NCBI RefSeq assembly: GCF_016865425.1
Contig: NZ_AP023355.1
Coordinates: 4,090,198 to 4,154,197 of the forward strand
DNA from: Actinocatenispora thailandica
GTDB lineage: Bacteria; Actinomycetota; Actinomycetes; Mycobacteriales; Micromonosporaceae
Reading direction: 5' to 3'
Length of the DNA stretch: 64,000 nt
Below, piece by piece: positions 15,509-25,115 of this stretch (position 1 is its first letter; every line of letters begins with the position of its first letter). The notes beneath the pieces were generated by a model, which was not told the origin of the DNA, ran no database searches, and saw only the letters and a list, made by a program, of their open reading frames with translations. The translations under genes were made by a program, and so were the position numbers.

Positions 15509-16270
15509 GTGCCCGACCCGATCGCGGCGCGGTGCCTGCGGCTGGCGTGGCAGGGCTGGTGCGCGGGCACCCTGCCGGTCGGCGCGGTCGTCACCGACGC
15601 GACCGGTACGGTCGTCGCCGCCGAACGTGGCCGGATGTTCGGGTCCGCGCCGGGGGCCGGGCGGCTCGCCGGCTGCGCGATCGCGCACGCGGAGATCAAC
15701 GCGCTGGCGCGGTTGCCCACCGAGGGGCGGCGCCCGGACCACACCCTGCACGTGAGCCTGGAGCCGTGCCTGATGTGCGTCGGCGCGGCCGGCATGACCG
15801 CGCTCGGGCGGCTGCGTTTCCTCGGCGCCGACCCGTACGCCGGGGCGAGCCGGCACTTCCGGCGCACCCCGTACCTGGACGAGCTGCCGCTGCGCGTCGA
15901 CGGGCCGGTGCGCGGCACCGCCGGAGCGCTCGGCAGCGCGCTGCACCTGGCGTACTACCTGCGCACGGCGCCGGAGGCACCGGCCGTCGCGGTGCACCGC
16001 CGGACGATGCCGGAGCTGTTCGACCTGGCGAGGCGGATCATCGAGCTGGACTCGCGCGATCCGGACGCCGCGACCGCGGGCCTGTTCGACCTGTGCACCG
16101 CGCCGGCGCGCCACCGGGCCGGCCAGACCGCCACTGGAGAGCCGGACCCCGGCCCGCGGGCCACCGGAGAGCCGGAGCCCGGCCGGCAGACCACCGGAGA
16201 GCCGGACCCCGGCCGGCGGGCCACCGACGGCGGCCGGGGGTCGGCCGGTGCGGAAGCGGGCCGACGGTGA
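15509..16270 (+). CDS. Cytidine/deoxycytidylate/tRNA-adenosine deaminase-family protein
   Basis: A 253-residue zinc deaminase. Zinc/proton-shuttle motif HAEINALARL (His and catalytic Glu) and PCLMCVGAAGM (two Cys) are both complete, in the order of the CMP/dCMP and TadA deaminase fold. The upstream segment LAWQGWCAGTLPVGAVVTDATGTVVAAE matches nucleoside deaminases. After residue about 155 it departs from TadA and ends in a tail with three ATGEPDPG-like repeats (about residues 207-240). The GTG at 15509 is used since upstream codons in this frame are Arg/Gly-rich shadow of the small acidic gene. Its stop overlaps the GTG of the acetate-kinase gene (GTGA), so the pair is translationally coupled. 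Substrate unknown. Confidence 0.78.
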   Translation: MPDPIAARCLRLAWQGWCAGTLPVGAVVTDATGTVVAAERGRMFGSAPGAGRLAGCAIAHAEINALARLPTEGRRPDHTLHVSLEPCLMCVGAAGMTALGRLRFLGADPYAGASRHFRRTPYLDELPLRVDGPVRGTAGALGSALHLAYYLRTAPEAPAVAVHRRTMPELFDLARRIIELDSRDPDAATAGLFDLCTAPARHRAGQTATGEPDPGPRATGEPEPGRQTTGEPDPGRRATDGGRGSAGAEAGRR

Positions 16271-17361
16271 CCGCGGACGGCGCGGTGCTGGTGGTGGACG
16301 CCGGTTCGGCGAGTCTGCACGTGTCCGTGGTGGACCGGGCCGGCAGCGCGGTGCGCACGCACGACCTGTCGGCGCCGGACGAGCTGACCGAGCTGGTACC
16401 GCGGCTGCCGCCGGTGACCGCCGTCGGGCACCGGCTGGTGCACGGCGGCCCGGAGCTGACCGCGCCGGTCCGGGTGGACGATGCGGTACGGGCCGGGCTG
16501 GACGCGGCGGCCCGGCTCGCGCCGCTGCACATGCCGCCGGCGCTCGCCGCGCTGGACGCGGCCCGTACCGCGCTGCCGGACGTACCGCACGTCGTGTGCC
16601 TGGACACCGCGTTCCACGCCGAACTGCCGGCGGCGGCCCGCAGCTACCCGTTGCCGCACGGCTGGGCCACCCGGTACGGGCTGCGCCGGTACGGGTTCCA
16701 CGGCCTGTCGTACGCGTGGACGCTGCGCCGCGCCGCGGCGCTGCTGCAGCGGCCCGCCGACGATCTGCAGGTCGTGCTGGCACACCTGGGAGGCGGCTGC
16801 TCGGCCTGCGCGGTGCGCGACGGGCACAGCGTCGACACCACGATGGGTTTCACTCCGCTGGAGGGGCTGGCGATGAGCCGGCGCAGCGGGTCGGTCGACC
16901 CGGGAATGCTGCTGTGGCTGCAGACCGAGCACGGCCTGTCGGCCGCCGAGCTGGACGACGCGCTGCAGCACCGCTCCGGCCTGCTCGGGCTGTCCGGCAG
17001 TTCCGACGACACCCGGGACCTGGTTCGCGCCCGTACTCGCGGGGACCGGGCGGCGGAACTGGCGCTCGCGGTGTTCACCCACCGGGTCCGGGCCGGCGTC
17101 GCCGCGATGGCCGCCAGCCTGGACCGGCTCGACGCGGTCGTGTTCACCGGCGAGATAGGTACCGACCAGCCGGAAGTGCGCGCCGAGGTGTCCGCCGGGC
17201 TCCGGGTGCTCGGCCTGCCCCGCACCCTGACCGGCCCGCGCGAGCCGGCCGACCCGACGATCGTGTCGCCGGTCGGCGCGCGGGTGCCGGTCCTGGTGGT
17301 ACCGACCGGCGAGATCCAGCAGATCGCCGCCGAGACCCGCGCCACGCTGGCCCGCCGCTGA
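16267..17361 (+). CDS. Acetate kinase-like enzyme
   Basis: A 364-residue ASKHA-fold kinase (acetate + ATP to acetyl phosphate). Seen: HRLVHGGP (substrate Arg), LDTAFHAELP (catalytic Asp), YGFHGLSY, AHLGGGCSACAV, TMGFTPLEGLAMSRRSGSVDPG (second Arg), FTGEIGTDQPEVR and the C-terminal Glu of PTGEIQQIA. Differences from standard AckA: the first phosphate loop reads VVDAGSASLHV, with Asp where AckA has the magnesium-site Asn (NxGSSS), and FTGEIGTDQ replaces FTAGIGENS. The protein is also some 35 residues shorter. No pta gene is beside it. Start GTG 16267 overlaps the deaminase stop. It may be a true acetate kinase or a relative with another carboxylate. Confidence 0.82.
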   Translation: MTADGAVLVVDAGSASLHVSVVDRAGSAVRTHDLSAPDELTELVPRLPPVTAVGHRLVHGGPELTAPVRVDDAVRAGLDAAARLAPLHMPPALAALDAARTALPDVPHVVCLDTAFHAELPAAARSYPLPHGWATRYGLRRYGFHGLSYAWTLRRAAALLQRPADDLQVVLAHLGGGCSACAVRDGHSVDTTMGFTPLEGLAMSRRSGSVDPGMLLWLQTEHGLSAAELDDALQHRSGLLGLSGSSDDTRDLVRARTRGDRAAELALAVFTHRVRAGVAAMAASLDRLDAVVFTGEIGTDQPEVRAEVSAGLRVLGLPRTLTGPREPADPTIVSPVGARVPVLVVPTGEIQQIAAETRATLARR

Positions 17362-17386
17362 CCGGTCACCGCCGGCAGCCCACCGG

Positions 17387-17803
17387 TCAGAACCGGCGGG
17401 CGTCGTCCTCGGTCCGGTGGCCCAGGGCCGCCCACACCTCCGACACGGTGCGGTACCGGTGGCCCGGCGGCAGCGCCCGCAGCGCCGCCACCGTGGCGTC
17501 GTCGGCCTGGTGCCGGATCGCGGTGGCCGCCAGCCGCTCGGCGTCCGCCGGGAACTCACCCGGATCCAGCAGCCGGGCCAGGTCGCTGCGGCCGGCCACG
17601 TCGTCGCCGTCCATGCCAGGCGGGGTGCCGCCGACACCCTCCGCGGTCGGCATCACCTCCGCCTCCGGCCCGCTGCCGTCCGACGGTTCGACCTCCCGCC
17701 ACGGTTCGGCCCGCGAGCTGTGGCCGGCCTCGACGTACTCGCGGGTCTCGCGGGCGAGCTCGGTGTCCCGATGGCCCGCGTGCTTGCTGTTGCCCAGTTC
17801 CAT
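17387..17803 (-). CDS. DUF2795-like protein
   Basis: A 138-residue soluble protein. The N-terminal half is polar and acidic, with no fold cue. The C-terminal half contains a DUF2795-like helical module (DLARLLDPGEFPADAERLAATAIRHQADDATVAALRALPPGHRYRTVSEVWAAL), a domain of unknown function common in actinobacteria. Clear ribosome site GAGGAG six bases before ATG 17803. Lies 52 bases after the Clp ATPase stop on the same strand, possibly read from the same transcript; convergent with the acetate-kinase gene. Confidence 0.68.
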   Translation of the reverse strand: MELGNSKHAGHRDTELARETREYVEAGHSSRAEPWREVEPSDGSGPEAEVMPTAEGVGGTPPGMDGDDVAGRSDLARLLDPGEFPADAERLAATAIRHQADDATVAALRALPPGHRYRTVSEVWAALGHRTEDDARRF

Positions 17804-17855
17804 GCCAACTCCTCGCTGGTCGCCGGCCGCGGCGGCCCGCCGGCCGCCCGGTACG

Positions 17856-20432
17856 TCAGGAACCGGTCGTCGCCGGTTCGTCCACCCGGATGCTCAGATG
17901 CCCGTCCGTCGCGTCGACGGTCGCCTGCTGGCCGGCGGACAGTTCGCCGGCCAGCAGCATCGCCGACAGCCGGTTCTCGACTTCTCGCTGGATCGTGCGG
18001 CGCATCGGCCGGGCACCGAACGCCGGTTCGTAGCCGTGCTCGGCGAGCCAGTCCACCGCCGCCGGCGTGACAGCCATCGTCACGCCCTGACCGTGTACCC
18101 GACGGGCCGTCTGGTCCAACATCAGCTCGGTGATCTGGCGCAGCTGGTCGGTACCGAGGCGGCGGAAGATGATGATCTCGTCGATCCGGTTCAGGAACTC
18201 GGGCCGGAACGACTCGCGCAGCCGGCGCATCAACCGGTCCCGCAGGCCGGCGTCGACCGGCTCGTCGTGGCCGGCGGCGCCGGACTGCCCGGAGCCGAAA
18301 CCCAGCGCGGCGCCCTGCCCGGAGATCAGGTCCGAGCCGAGGTTGCTGGTCATGATCAGCACGGTGTTCTTGAAGTCGACGGTACGGCCCTGGCCGTCGG
18401 TGAGCCGGCCGTCGTCGAGCACCTGCAGCAGCATGTTGAACACGTCCGGGTGCGCCTTCTCGATCTCGTCGAGCAGCAGCACCGAGTACGGGTGGCGGCG
18501 GACGGCCTCGGTCAGCTGCCCGGCCTCCTCGTACCCGACGTACCCGGGTGGCGCGCCGACCAGCCGGGACACCGTGTGCCGCTCGGAGAACTCGCTCATG
18601 TCCAGCCGCACCATCCGGTCCTCGGAACCGAACAGCGCCTCGGCCAGGGCGCGGGCCAGCTCGGTCTTGCCGACGCCGGTAGGGCCGAGGAACAGGAAGC
18701 TGCCGATCGGCCGGTTCGGGTCGGCGAGGCCGGCCCGGGACCGCCGCACCGCCTCGGCGACGGCCTCGACCGCGTCGTCCTGGCCGACCACCCGGGAGTG
18801 CAGCCGCTGCTCCAGCTTCAGCAGCCGGTCGCGTTCCTCCTCGGTCAGCTCGGCCACCGGGATGCCGGTCGAGCGCGACACCACCTCGGCGATGTCGGCG
18901 GTCGTCACCTCGGGCACCGAGCCACCGGTGGTGCCGCTGGCGCGTACCTCGTCGATCTGCCTCTCCAGCTCGACGATCCGGTCGCGCAGCTGCGTCGCGC
19001 GCTCGTACTCCTCGCCGGCGACGGCCTGGTCCTTGTCCCGGCGCAGCGCGTCCACCTGCTCGGTCAGTTCCCGTACGTCGGTGTCCGGGGCCAGCGCGCG
19101 CAGCCGGACCCGGGCGCCGGCCTGGTCCATCAGGTCGATCGCCTTGTCCGGCAGGAACCGCTCGGTCAGGTACCGGTCGGACAGCTCGGCGGCCGCCACC
19201 AGCGCCTCGTCGGTGAACCGCACCTGGTGGTGCGCCTCGTACCGGTCCCGCAGGCCGCGCAGGATCGCCACCGTGTCGTCGACGCTCGGCTCGGGCACCA
19301 TCACCGGCTGGAACCGGCGGGCCAGCGCCGCGTCCTTCTCGATGTAGCGGCGGAACTCGTCCAGCGTGGTCGCACCGACCACGTGCAGCTCGCCGCGGGC
19401 CAGCGCCGGCTTGAGCATGTTGGAGGCGTCCATGCTGCCGCCGCCCTCGCCGCCGCCACCGGCGCCGACCATCGTGTGCAGCTCGTCGATGAACACGATC
19501 AGCTCGTCGGCGTGCGCCCGGATCTCCTCGATCGCCTGCTTCATCCGCTCCTCGAAGTCACCGCGGTAGCGGGTACCGGCGACCATCGACGACAGGTCCA
19601 GCTGCACCACCCGCCGGCCGGCCAGCACCTTGGGTACGTCGCCGTCGGCGATGCGCTGCGCCAGCCCCTCCACGATGGCGGTCTTGCCGACCCCGGCCTC
19701 GCCCACCAGTACCGGGTTGTTCTTGGTGCGGCGGGACAGCACCTCGACGGTCTGCTCGATCTCCTCGGTGCGGCCGACGACCGGGTCGACCCGGCCGTCC
19801 CGGGCCTCCTCGGTCAGGTCCCGGCCGAACTGGTCCAGGGTCGGGGTGGCCGACCCGCCGCCGCGCGCGCCGGGCTCCATGCCGCGCTCCATGCCGCGTT
19901 CCATCCCGGGCCGCGGGGCCGCGCCGGACGCCAGCTCGGCCGGCCCGATCCGCATGCCGCCGAGCAGCCGGCCGGCCTCCGACTCCGGGTTCGCCGACAG
20001 CGCCAGCAGGACGTGCTCCGGCCCGATGTAGGTGGCGCCCATGCTGCGGGCGATCTGGTGCGAGTCCAGCAGCGCCCGCTTGGTCGCCGGGGTCAGCGAG
20101 TCCGGCCCGCCGGCCGCGCCGGAGCCGGACGGCTGCGCCTCGATCCGCTGCGCGATCGCGTCCGGATCGGCGCCGGCCCGGGACAGCAGCTGCCGGGTCC
20201 GGTCCTGCTGGGTCGCCGCCCACAACAGGTGATCGGTGTCCAGCTCGGCGTCACCGTGCCGCTGCGCCTCCCGGCCGGCCGCGGCGACCATCTCCCGCGT
20301 CTCCGCGCTCATCATCCGGCCGATGTCGATCCGCCGTACCGGCCGGCGCAGTTCACCGCCGCCGAGGAACTGGGACAACAGCTGGCTCAACGGATCCGGT
20401 ACGTCGTTCGGCCCCAGGTAACTGTTCGACAC
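17856..20432 (-). CDS. ClpC-type AAA+ unfoldase
   Basis: An 858-residue Hsp100 protein that unfolds substrates with ATP. Order: two Clp N-repeats (about residues 40-150), a Gly/Met/Arg-rich linker with a [13 protein letters not shown] repeat (about 190), first AAA domain with Walker [14 protein letters not shown] (about 245) and [19 protein letters not shown], a short UVR motif ([20 protein letters not shown], about 475), and a second AAA domain with [16 protein letters not shown] (about 584) and [19 protein letters not shown]. The short UVR middle, not a long ClpB coiled coil, points to ClpC. ALGFGSG at about 710 sits where the ClpP-binding loop would be, so proteolytic partnering is plausible. 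GTG start with ribosome site GGAGGGGGAG. Probably an accessory paralogue, as the main clpC usually lies by other genes. Confidence 0.85.
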   Translation of the reverse strand: MSNSYLGPNDVPDPLSQLLSQFLGGGELRRPVRRIDIGRMMSAETREMVAAAGREAQRHGDAELDTDHLLWAATQQDRTRQLLSRAGADPDAIAQRIEAQPSGSGAAGGPDSLTPATKRALLDSHQIARSMGATYIGPEHVLLALSANPESEAGRLLGGMRIGPAELASGAAPRPGMERGMERGMEPGARGGGSATPTLDQFGRDLTEEARDGRVDPVVGRTEEIEQTVEVLSRRTKNNPVLVGEAGVGKTAIVEGLAQRIADGDVPKVLAGRRVVQLDLSSMVAGTRYRGDFEERMKQAIEEIRAHADELIVFIDELHTMVGAGGGGEGGGSMDASNMLKPALARGELHVVGATTLDEFRRYIEKDAALARRFQPVMVPEPSVDDTVAILRGLRDRYEAHHQVRFTDEALVAAAELSDRYLTERFLPDKAIDLMDQAGARVRLRALAPDTDVRELTEQVDALRRDKDQAVAGEEYERATQLRDRIVELERQIDEVRASGTTGGSVPEVTTADIAEVVSRSTGIPVAELTEEERDRLLKLEQRLHSRVVGQDDAVEAVAEAVRRSRAGLADPNRPIGSFLFLGPTGVGKTELARALAEALFGSEDRMVRLDMSEFSERHTVSRLVGAPPGYVGYEEAGQLTEAVRRHPYSVLLLDEIEKAHPDVFNMLLQVLDDGRLTDGQGRTVDFKNTVLIMTSNLGSDLISGQGAALGFGSGQSGAAGHDEPVDAGLRDRLMRRLRESFRPEFLNRIDEIIIFRRLGTDQLRQITELMLDQTARRVHGQGVTMAVTPAAVDWLAEHGYEPAFGARPMRRTIQREVENRLSAMLLAGELSAGQQATVDATDGHLSIRVDEPATTGS

Positions 20433-20684
20433 GTCTCCCCCTCCGCAGGGGCCGGCACCTGCGCACCGGTCGGGCGCCGGCGTGCCACCGCTGGGCCGCG
20501 TCGGGCGGCCCGCGCACACGACGCCTCACCGGCACGGCCGGTACGCCGGCCCGTGACGTCCGGGGCCCGCTCCGGAATCCCGGGGGTTCCGCAACAGGCC
20601 CTCGCTCCGACGCTAGCGGGGTACCCGAGGACGGCGTGGCCATTCGCCCAGCCTGACCGGCGCCGCGCTGCCAGACTTGTCGGA

Positions 20685-22697
20685 GTGGATGCGGAACTGG
20701 CCGAACTGGCGCACGCGGCCGGAGTCGCCACCGAATACCGCGACGATGCCGATCGTCCGGTTGCGGTCGACCCGGCGGTGGTCGTCGCGGTGCTCGCCGA
20801 ACTCGGTCTCGACGCCGCGACACCCCGCGCGATCCAGGCGGCACGCACCGAACTGGCCGGCCGGCAGGCGGCGCCGGTGCCGGCCACGCTGACCGTCGCG
20901 GCCGGCACCGCCTACCCGGTGCCGGACGGTGCCCTGACCGCGCAGGACGGTACCCGGCGGCGGATCACCGATGCGCTGCCGGCCAGCCTGCCGCCCGGCT
21001 GGTACACGCTGCACCACGCCGGCCGCGACTCCACGGTGCTGGTGACGCCGCGCACGCTACCGCCGGTGCCGGCCTGCTGGGGGCTGACCGTGCAGCCCTA
21101 CGCGCTGCACTCGGCCCGTTCCTGGGGCATCGGGGAGTACGCCGACCTGCGCGAGCTGGTCGCCGCGAGCCGCGCCCAGCTGTGCGCGGACGTGCTGGTG
21201 GCCGGGCCGCTGTGCGCGCCGCGGCTGGTACCGCCGGTGCAGCCGTCGCCGTACTCGCCGGCCAGCCGCCGGTTCGCCAACCCGCTGTACCTGCGCATCG
21301 ACGAGCTGCCCGAGTACGCCGCCGCCGACGAGGCGACCCGGCGCCGGGTGGACGCGCTGCGGCCGGCGCCGGCACCGCTGATCGACCACGACGCGGTGTG
21401 GGCGGCCAAGCAGGCCGCGCTGGCGCTGCTCTGGCGGTACCGGCTGCCGACCGCGCCGCCCGATCCGGCGCTGGCGCGGTACGCGACCTGGTGCGCGCTG
21501 GCCGAGCGGCACGGCGCCGACTGGCGCCGGTGGCCACCGCAGCTGCGCCGGCCGGACGACCCGGCGGTGCGCCGCGCCGCGGCCGACCTCGCCGACCGGG
21601 TCGGTTTCCACGCGTGGGTGCAGCGGCGCTGCGCGGACCAGCTGGCCGGCGTCGACGCGGCCGGCTCGACGATGGCGATCGGCGTGCTGCACGACCTGCC
21701 GGTCGGAGTGGACCCGGCCGGCGCGGACGCCTGGGCATTTCAGGACGTGCTCGCCGGCGGCGCGTCGGTCGGCGCACCGCCGGACGCGTTCAGTACCGCC
21801 GGGCAGGACTGGGGCTTCCCGCCGTGGCGGCCGGACCGGCTCGCCGAGGTCGGCTACCTGCCGTACCGGCAGATGCTCGACGCGCTGCTCGGGCACGGCG
21901 GCGGGCTGCGCGTCGACCACGTCGCCGGGCTGTTCCGGCTGTGGTGGATCCCGCGCGGCGGCTCCCCGGCGGACGGCACGTACGTGCGCTACGACGCGCC
22001 GGCGATGCTCGGCGCCCTGACCCTCGCCGCGTACCAGGCGAACGCCGTCGTGGTCGGTGAGGACCTCGGTACCGTCGAGCCGGCGGTGACCGCCGCGCTG
22101 GCGCAGCGCGGGATGCTCGGCTGCGAGGTGCTGTGGTTCGCCCGGGACGCCGCCGGTCGGCCGCTGCCGCCGGAGGCGTGGCCGGAGCGCGCGATGGCGA
22201 GCATCTCCACCCACGACCTGCCGACCGCGGCCGGTTTCCTCACCGGCGAGGCGATCGGGGTACGCGACCGGCTCGGGCTGCTCGCCGATCCGACCGCGGC
22301 CCGGCACGCCGCCGCGGCCGAGCGGCACGAACTGCTGGCCCAACTGGCCCGCCGCGGGCTGCTGGCGCCGCACGCCGACCTGGACGGCACCGTACTGGCG
22401 ATGCACGCGCTGCTGCACCGCACGCCGTGCCGGATCAAGGCGGTCGCGCCCACCGACGTACTCGGCGAGCTGCGGGCGCCGAACCTGCCGGGCACCACCG
22501 ACCAGTACCCGAACTGGCGGATCCCGTTGCCGGCCACGGTGCCCGAGCTGGTCGACGACCTGCGGCTGCGCCGGATCGCCGCACTGCTGCGCCCGCCCAC
22601 CACCACCCCGCTGCCCGACGACGAACCCGCGCCGGACGCCACCGCGGCGTCGCCGGGGCCGGAGCGGGACCAGGGAAACCGAAGCAGGGAGGACTGA
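20685..22697 (+). CDS. malQ: 4-alpha-glucanotransferase
   Basis: A 670-residue GH77 amylomaltase that transfers maltosyl or longer alpha-1,4-glucan segments between chains in glycogen and maltodextrin metabolism. Seen: an N-terminal helical domain before LTVQPYALHSARSWGIGEYADL; SPYSPASRRFANPLYLRID; catalytic nucleophile region GGGLRVDHVAGLFRLWWIP; acid/base Glu in VVVGEDLGTVEP; transition-state Asp in SISTHDLPTAAGFL; and CRIKAVAPTDVLGE...NLPGTTDQYPNW, all in the family order. The GTG at 20685 is the only start close before the family N-terminus; CAGACT seven bases upstream may be a leaderless -10. Divergent from the Clp gene over 252 bases in which I see no clear heat-shock (HAIR) element. 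Confidence 0.93.
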   Translation: MDAELAELAHAAGVATEYRDDADRPVAVDPAVVVAVLAELGLDAATPRAIQAARTELAGRQAAPVPATLTVAAGTAYPVPDGALTAQDGTRRRITDALPASLPPGWYTLHHAGRDSTVLVTPRTLPPVPACWGLTVQPYALHSARSWGIGEYADLRELVAASRAQLCADVLVAGPLCAPRLVPPVQPSPYSPASRRFANPLYLRIDELPEYAAADEATRRRVDALRPAPAPLIDHDAVWAAKQAALALLWRYRLPTAPPDPALARYATWCALAERHGADWRRWPPQLRRPDDPAVRRAAADLADRVGFHAWVQRRCADQLAGVDAAGSTMAIGVLHDLPVGVDPAGADAWAFQDVLAGGASVGAPPDAFSTAGQDWGFPPWRPDRLAEVGYLPYRQMLDALLGHGGGLRVDHVAGLFRLWWIPRGGSPADGTYVRYDAPAMLGALTLAAYQANAVVVGEDLGTVEPAVTAALAQRGMLGCEVLWFARDAAGRPLPPEAWPERAMASISTHDLPTAAGFLTGEAIGVRDRLGLLADPTAARHAAAAERHELLAQLARRGLLAPHADLDGTVLAMHALLHRTPCRIKAVAPTDVLGELRAPNLPGTTDQYPNWRIPLPATVPELVDDLRLRRIAALLRPPTTTPLPDDEPAPDATAASPGPERDQGNRSRED

Positions 22698-22700
22698 CTC

Positions 22701-23432
22701 GTGTACCACGAAACGGCCGGTGCGCTGGCCGACCTCGACCCGTTCGCGTTGTACGACGCCGAGGCGCGGCGGCTGGACGGGCACTTCGCCGGGCTCGCCG
22801 GTGCCGACTGGGACCGGCCGTCGCGCTGCGCCGGCTGGTCGGTCCGGGACGTGCTGGCGCACCTGGCCGGCGAGGAGTTGTACAACCACGCCTGCCTGGA
22901 CGACGACCTGGCCGGCCTCAACCGGCTGCTCACCGAGGCCGGCGTGGACGGGCTGGACGGGTTCAACCAGTGGTCGGTGGACGAACGTCGGGACGTACCG
23001 GTGGATACGGTGCTGTCCGAGTGGCGCGCCGCGAACGGCCGGACCCGCGCCGAGCTGCGGGCCCGCGGGGCCGACGCGCTGCTGCCGACCCAGGCCGGCC
23101 CGTACCCGGTCGGCCTGCAGGCGCTGCACTACGCCTCCGAGCTCGCCACCCACGCCGACGACGTCGGCTACCGGACGCCGCCGACCGAGGAGCCCGACCG
23201 GACCGCCTGGCGGGCCAGGTTCGGCGCGTTCGCGCTGGCCGAGCAGGACCGGCCGGTCCTGGTCCAGGAGGCCGACAACCGCTGGCACGTGGAGGCCGAC
23301 GGCACCGGCGACGCTGCCCCGATCACCGCGCAACTGTCGCCGGCCGAGTTCGTCGAGGCCACCGTGGACCGGCTGCCGGCCGACCATCCGCTGCCGCCCG
23401 CACTGCGCACCGCCCTGGCCTGTCTGGCCTGA
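22701..23432 (+). CDS. Maleylpyruvate isomerase-family protein (mycothiol-dependent type)
   Basis: A 243-residue DinB/MDMPI-fold protein. Seen: EARRLDGHFAGLAGADWDRPSRCAGWSVRDVLAHLAGEE, the CxxWxxxDVLxH pattern of mycothiol-dependent maleylpyruvate isomerases; GLQALHYASELATHADDV with the other metal His residues; and a C-terminal domain (residues about 175-243) as in MDMPI_C. The GTG at 22701 begins 4 bases after the malQ stop, with a ribosome site (GGGAGGA), so it is in the malQ operon, although the functions have no obvious link. Reaction unknown. Confidence 0.85.
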   Translation: MYHETAGALADLDPFALYDAEARRLDGHFAGLAGADWDRPSRCAGWSVRDVLAHLAGEELYNHACLDDDLAGLNRLLTEAGVDGLDGFNQWSVDERRDVPVDTVLSEWRAANGRTRAELRARGADALLPTQAGPYPVGLQALHYASELATHADDVGYRTPPTEEPDRTAWRARFGAFALAEQDRPVLVQEADNRWHVEADGTGDAAPITAQLSPAEFVEATVDRLPADHPLPPALRTALACLA

Positions 23433-23489
23433 CCGGCGGGCCTCGCCGGCCCCGACCGCCCGACCGGCGGGCCTCGCCGGCCCGACCGC
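23431..23489. repeat. Two-copy direct repeat after the malQ operon
   Basis: GACCGGCGGGCCTCGCCGGC-type unit of 28-29 bases at 23431-23459 and 23462-23489, differing by one C. Each unit contains a GCCGGC palindrome. It starts in the stop codon of the upstream gene. No coding value seen. Confidence 0.7.
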
Positions 23490-23560
23490 TTGCCCCGGCC
23501 TCGCCCGGCCAGGTACGGCGGCGAGGTCGGCCGGGCCCGTTCCGGAAACCGGCGGGTTCG

Positions 23561-23609
23561 GGCGGTCGGCGGTCGGCGGTCGGCGGTCGGCGGTCGGCGG
23601 TCGGCGGTC
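23561..23609. repeat. Seven perfect copies of the heptamer GGCGGTC
   Basis: Seven head-to-tail copies with no mismatch, immediately before the stop codon of the minus-strand dehydrogenase gene (stop at 23613). A 7-bp unit shifts frame with each copy, so it is intergenic and prone to slippage. Likely length-polymorphic between strains. Confidence 0.9.
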
Positions 23610-23612
23610 GGG

Positions 23613-24656
23613 TCAGTGTTGCGGGGTGACGACGGCCTTGATCGCGTTCGGGTCCTCCGAGGCGGCCAGCGCGGCATCCACCTGCGCGAGCCCGAAGTGC
23701 CCGGTGACCAGCGCGTCCAGGTCGACCCGGCCGCCCGCCGCCAGCGCGATCGCCAGCGGCCAGGTGTTCGCGTACCGGAAGGTGCCGGTCAGCCGCAGTT
23801 CGCGGTTCTGGATCACCGGCACCGGCAATGGGATCTCGTCGGCGCCCATCCCGACCAGCACCACCGAACCGGCCGGGCGGACCGACCGGATCCCGGCGTC
23901 CACCGCGGGTGCGGCACCGGAACAGTCGATGAACGCGTCGACCGCGTCGGTGGCGGCGAGCACCGTACCGGCCGGCACGGTTCCGGTGGCGCCGAGCCGC
24001 CGGGCCGCATCCAGCCGGGGCGCCGCCACGTCGGTCGCGATCACCTCCGTCGCCCCGAACGCGGCCGCCACCTGGGCGGTCACCAGCCCGATCGGCCCGG
24101 CGCCGGCGATCAGCACCCGGCTACCCGGCCCGACGCCGGCCTTCCGGCAGGACCAGATGCCCACCGACAGCGGCTCCAGCAGGCCGGCCGCGTCGTCCGA
24201 GATCGCCTCCGGTACCGGGTAGGCGAAGTCCGCGGGCACCGCGACGTACTGGCAGAACGCGCCGTCGATCGGCGGCGTGGCGAAGAACCGCACGTCCGGG
24301 CAGAGGTTGTAGCGGCCGTGCCGGCACTGCTCGCAGTGCCGGCACGGGATGCCCGGCTCCAGCGACACCCGCTCGCCCAACCGCTCCGCCGGCACGTCCG
24401 CGCCGAGCCCGACGATCCGGCCGCCGGCCTCGTGCCCCAGCACCAGCGGCGCGCGGACCACGTGGTCGCCGATCCGGCCGTGCCGGTAGTAGTGCACGTC
24501 GGAGCCGCAGACCCCGACCGAGCCGACCTCGACCAGCACCTCGTCGGCGCCGGGTGCCGGCACCGGCCGGTCCTCGACGCCCAGCTCACCCACCCCGTAC
24601 AGCACGCTGACCCGCATCGTGGTCGGCAGCGTCCCCGCAGTACGCACGTCGGTCAT
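23613..24656 (-). CDS. Zinc-dependent sorbitol/xylitol dehydrogenase-like enzyme
   Basis: A 347-residue medium-chain alcohol dehydrogenase of the polyol group, oxidising a sugar alcohol with NAD. Seen: catalytic zinc site VGVCGSDVHYYRHGRIG and LVLGHEAGGRI; the structural-zinc cysteines in CRHCEQCRHGRYNLC; the nucleotide-binding GAGPIGLVTAQVAAAFGATEV followed by an acidic Asp (ATDVAAPRL), which favours NAD over NADP; and NRELRLTGTFRYANTWPLAI, typical of sorbitol dehydrogenases. ATG 24656 with ribosome site GGTGAGGG. It stands alone on its strand, divergent from padR across 138 bases. The exact polyol is not readable. Confidence 0.9.
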   Translation of the reverse strand: MTDVRTAGTLPTTMRVSVLYGVGELGVEDRPVPAPGADEVLVEVGSVGVCGSDVHYYRHGRIGDHVVRAPLVLGHEAGGRIVGLGADVPAERLGERVSLEPGIPCRHCEQCRHGRYNLCPDVRFFATPPIDGAFCQYVAVPADFAYPVPEAISDDAAGLLEPLSVGIWSCRKAGVGPGSRVLIAGAGPIGLVTAQVAAAFGATEVIATDVAAPRLDAARRLGATGTVPAGTVLAATDAVDAFIDCSGAAPAVDAGIRSVRPAGSVVLVGMGADEIPLPVPVIQNRELRLTGTFRYANTWPLAIALAAGGRVDLDALVTGHFGLAQVDAALAASEDPNAIKAVVTPQH

Positions 24657-24794
24657 CGGTCCCTCACCTTCGCCGGTCCTCGTCGCCGGCCCGGATCGCC
24701 ACGGCGCGTCGGGCCCGGTAGAGATTGTGCCGGCTCGTACCGGTCGACGACACTCGGCCGGGTACCGGTCGCGGGGGCTATGTAGGATTCCGGC

Positions 24795-25115
24795 ATGGCC
24801 CAGCCGCGCATCACCACCTCGGTGGCCGCCGTGCTCACCGTGTTCCTCACCGAGCCGGACAGCCCGCGTTACGGGCTGGAGCTGATGCACGCCACCGGTC
24901 AGCCCAGCGGCACCCTCTACCCGATCCTGACCCGCCTGCAACAGGCCGGTTGGGTGGAGGGCGAGTGGGAGCGCGCCGACGCCAGCGAGATGGGCCGGCC
25001 GCCCCGCCGCTATTACCAGCTCACACCCGACGGCGTCGCCGCCGGGCGGGCCGCCCTTGCCACGCTTCGCCGGTCCCTGGGCATCACCGGTGATCCGGCG
25101 ACGGGGCTGGCCTGA
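24795..25115 (+). CDS. PadR-family transcriptional regulator
   Basis: A 106-residue winged-helix protein. SVAAVLTVFLTEPDSPRYGLELMHATGQPSGTLYPILTRLQQAGWVEGEWE is the PadR DNA-binding core, and GRPPRRYYQLTPDGVAAGRAAL is the wing and final helix. TAGGAT (24783-24788) sits six bases before the ATG with no Shine-Dalgarno sequence, so the mRNA may start at the ATG. Its stop overlaps the next start (ATGA, 25112-25115), the usual layout in which a short PadR controls a membrane-protein gene. Here that next gene is broken. Confidence 0.9.
   Translation: MAQPRITTSVAAVLTVFLTEPDSPRYGLELMHATGQPSGTLYPILTRLQQAGWVEGEWERADASEMGRPPRRYYQLTPDGVAAGRAALATLRRSLGITGDPATGLA

Noticed and set aside
20433-20684. Heat-shock regulatory element (HAIR or CIRCE) upstream of the Clp gene
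   Set aside because: No CTTGAGT-N7-ACTCAAG or CIRCE-like repeat could be found by eye.
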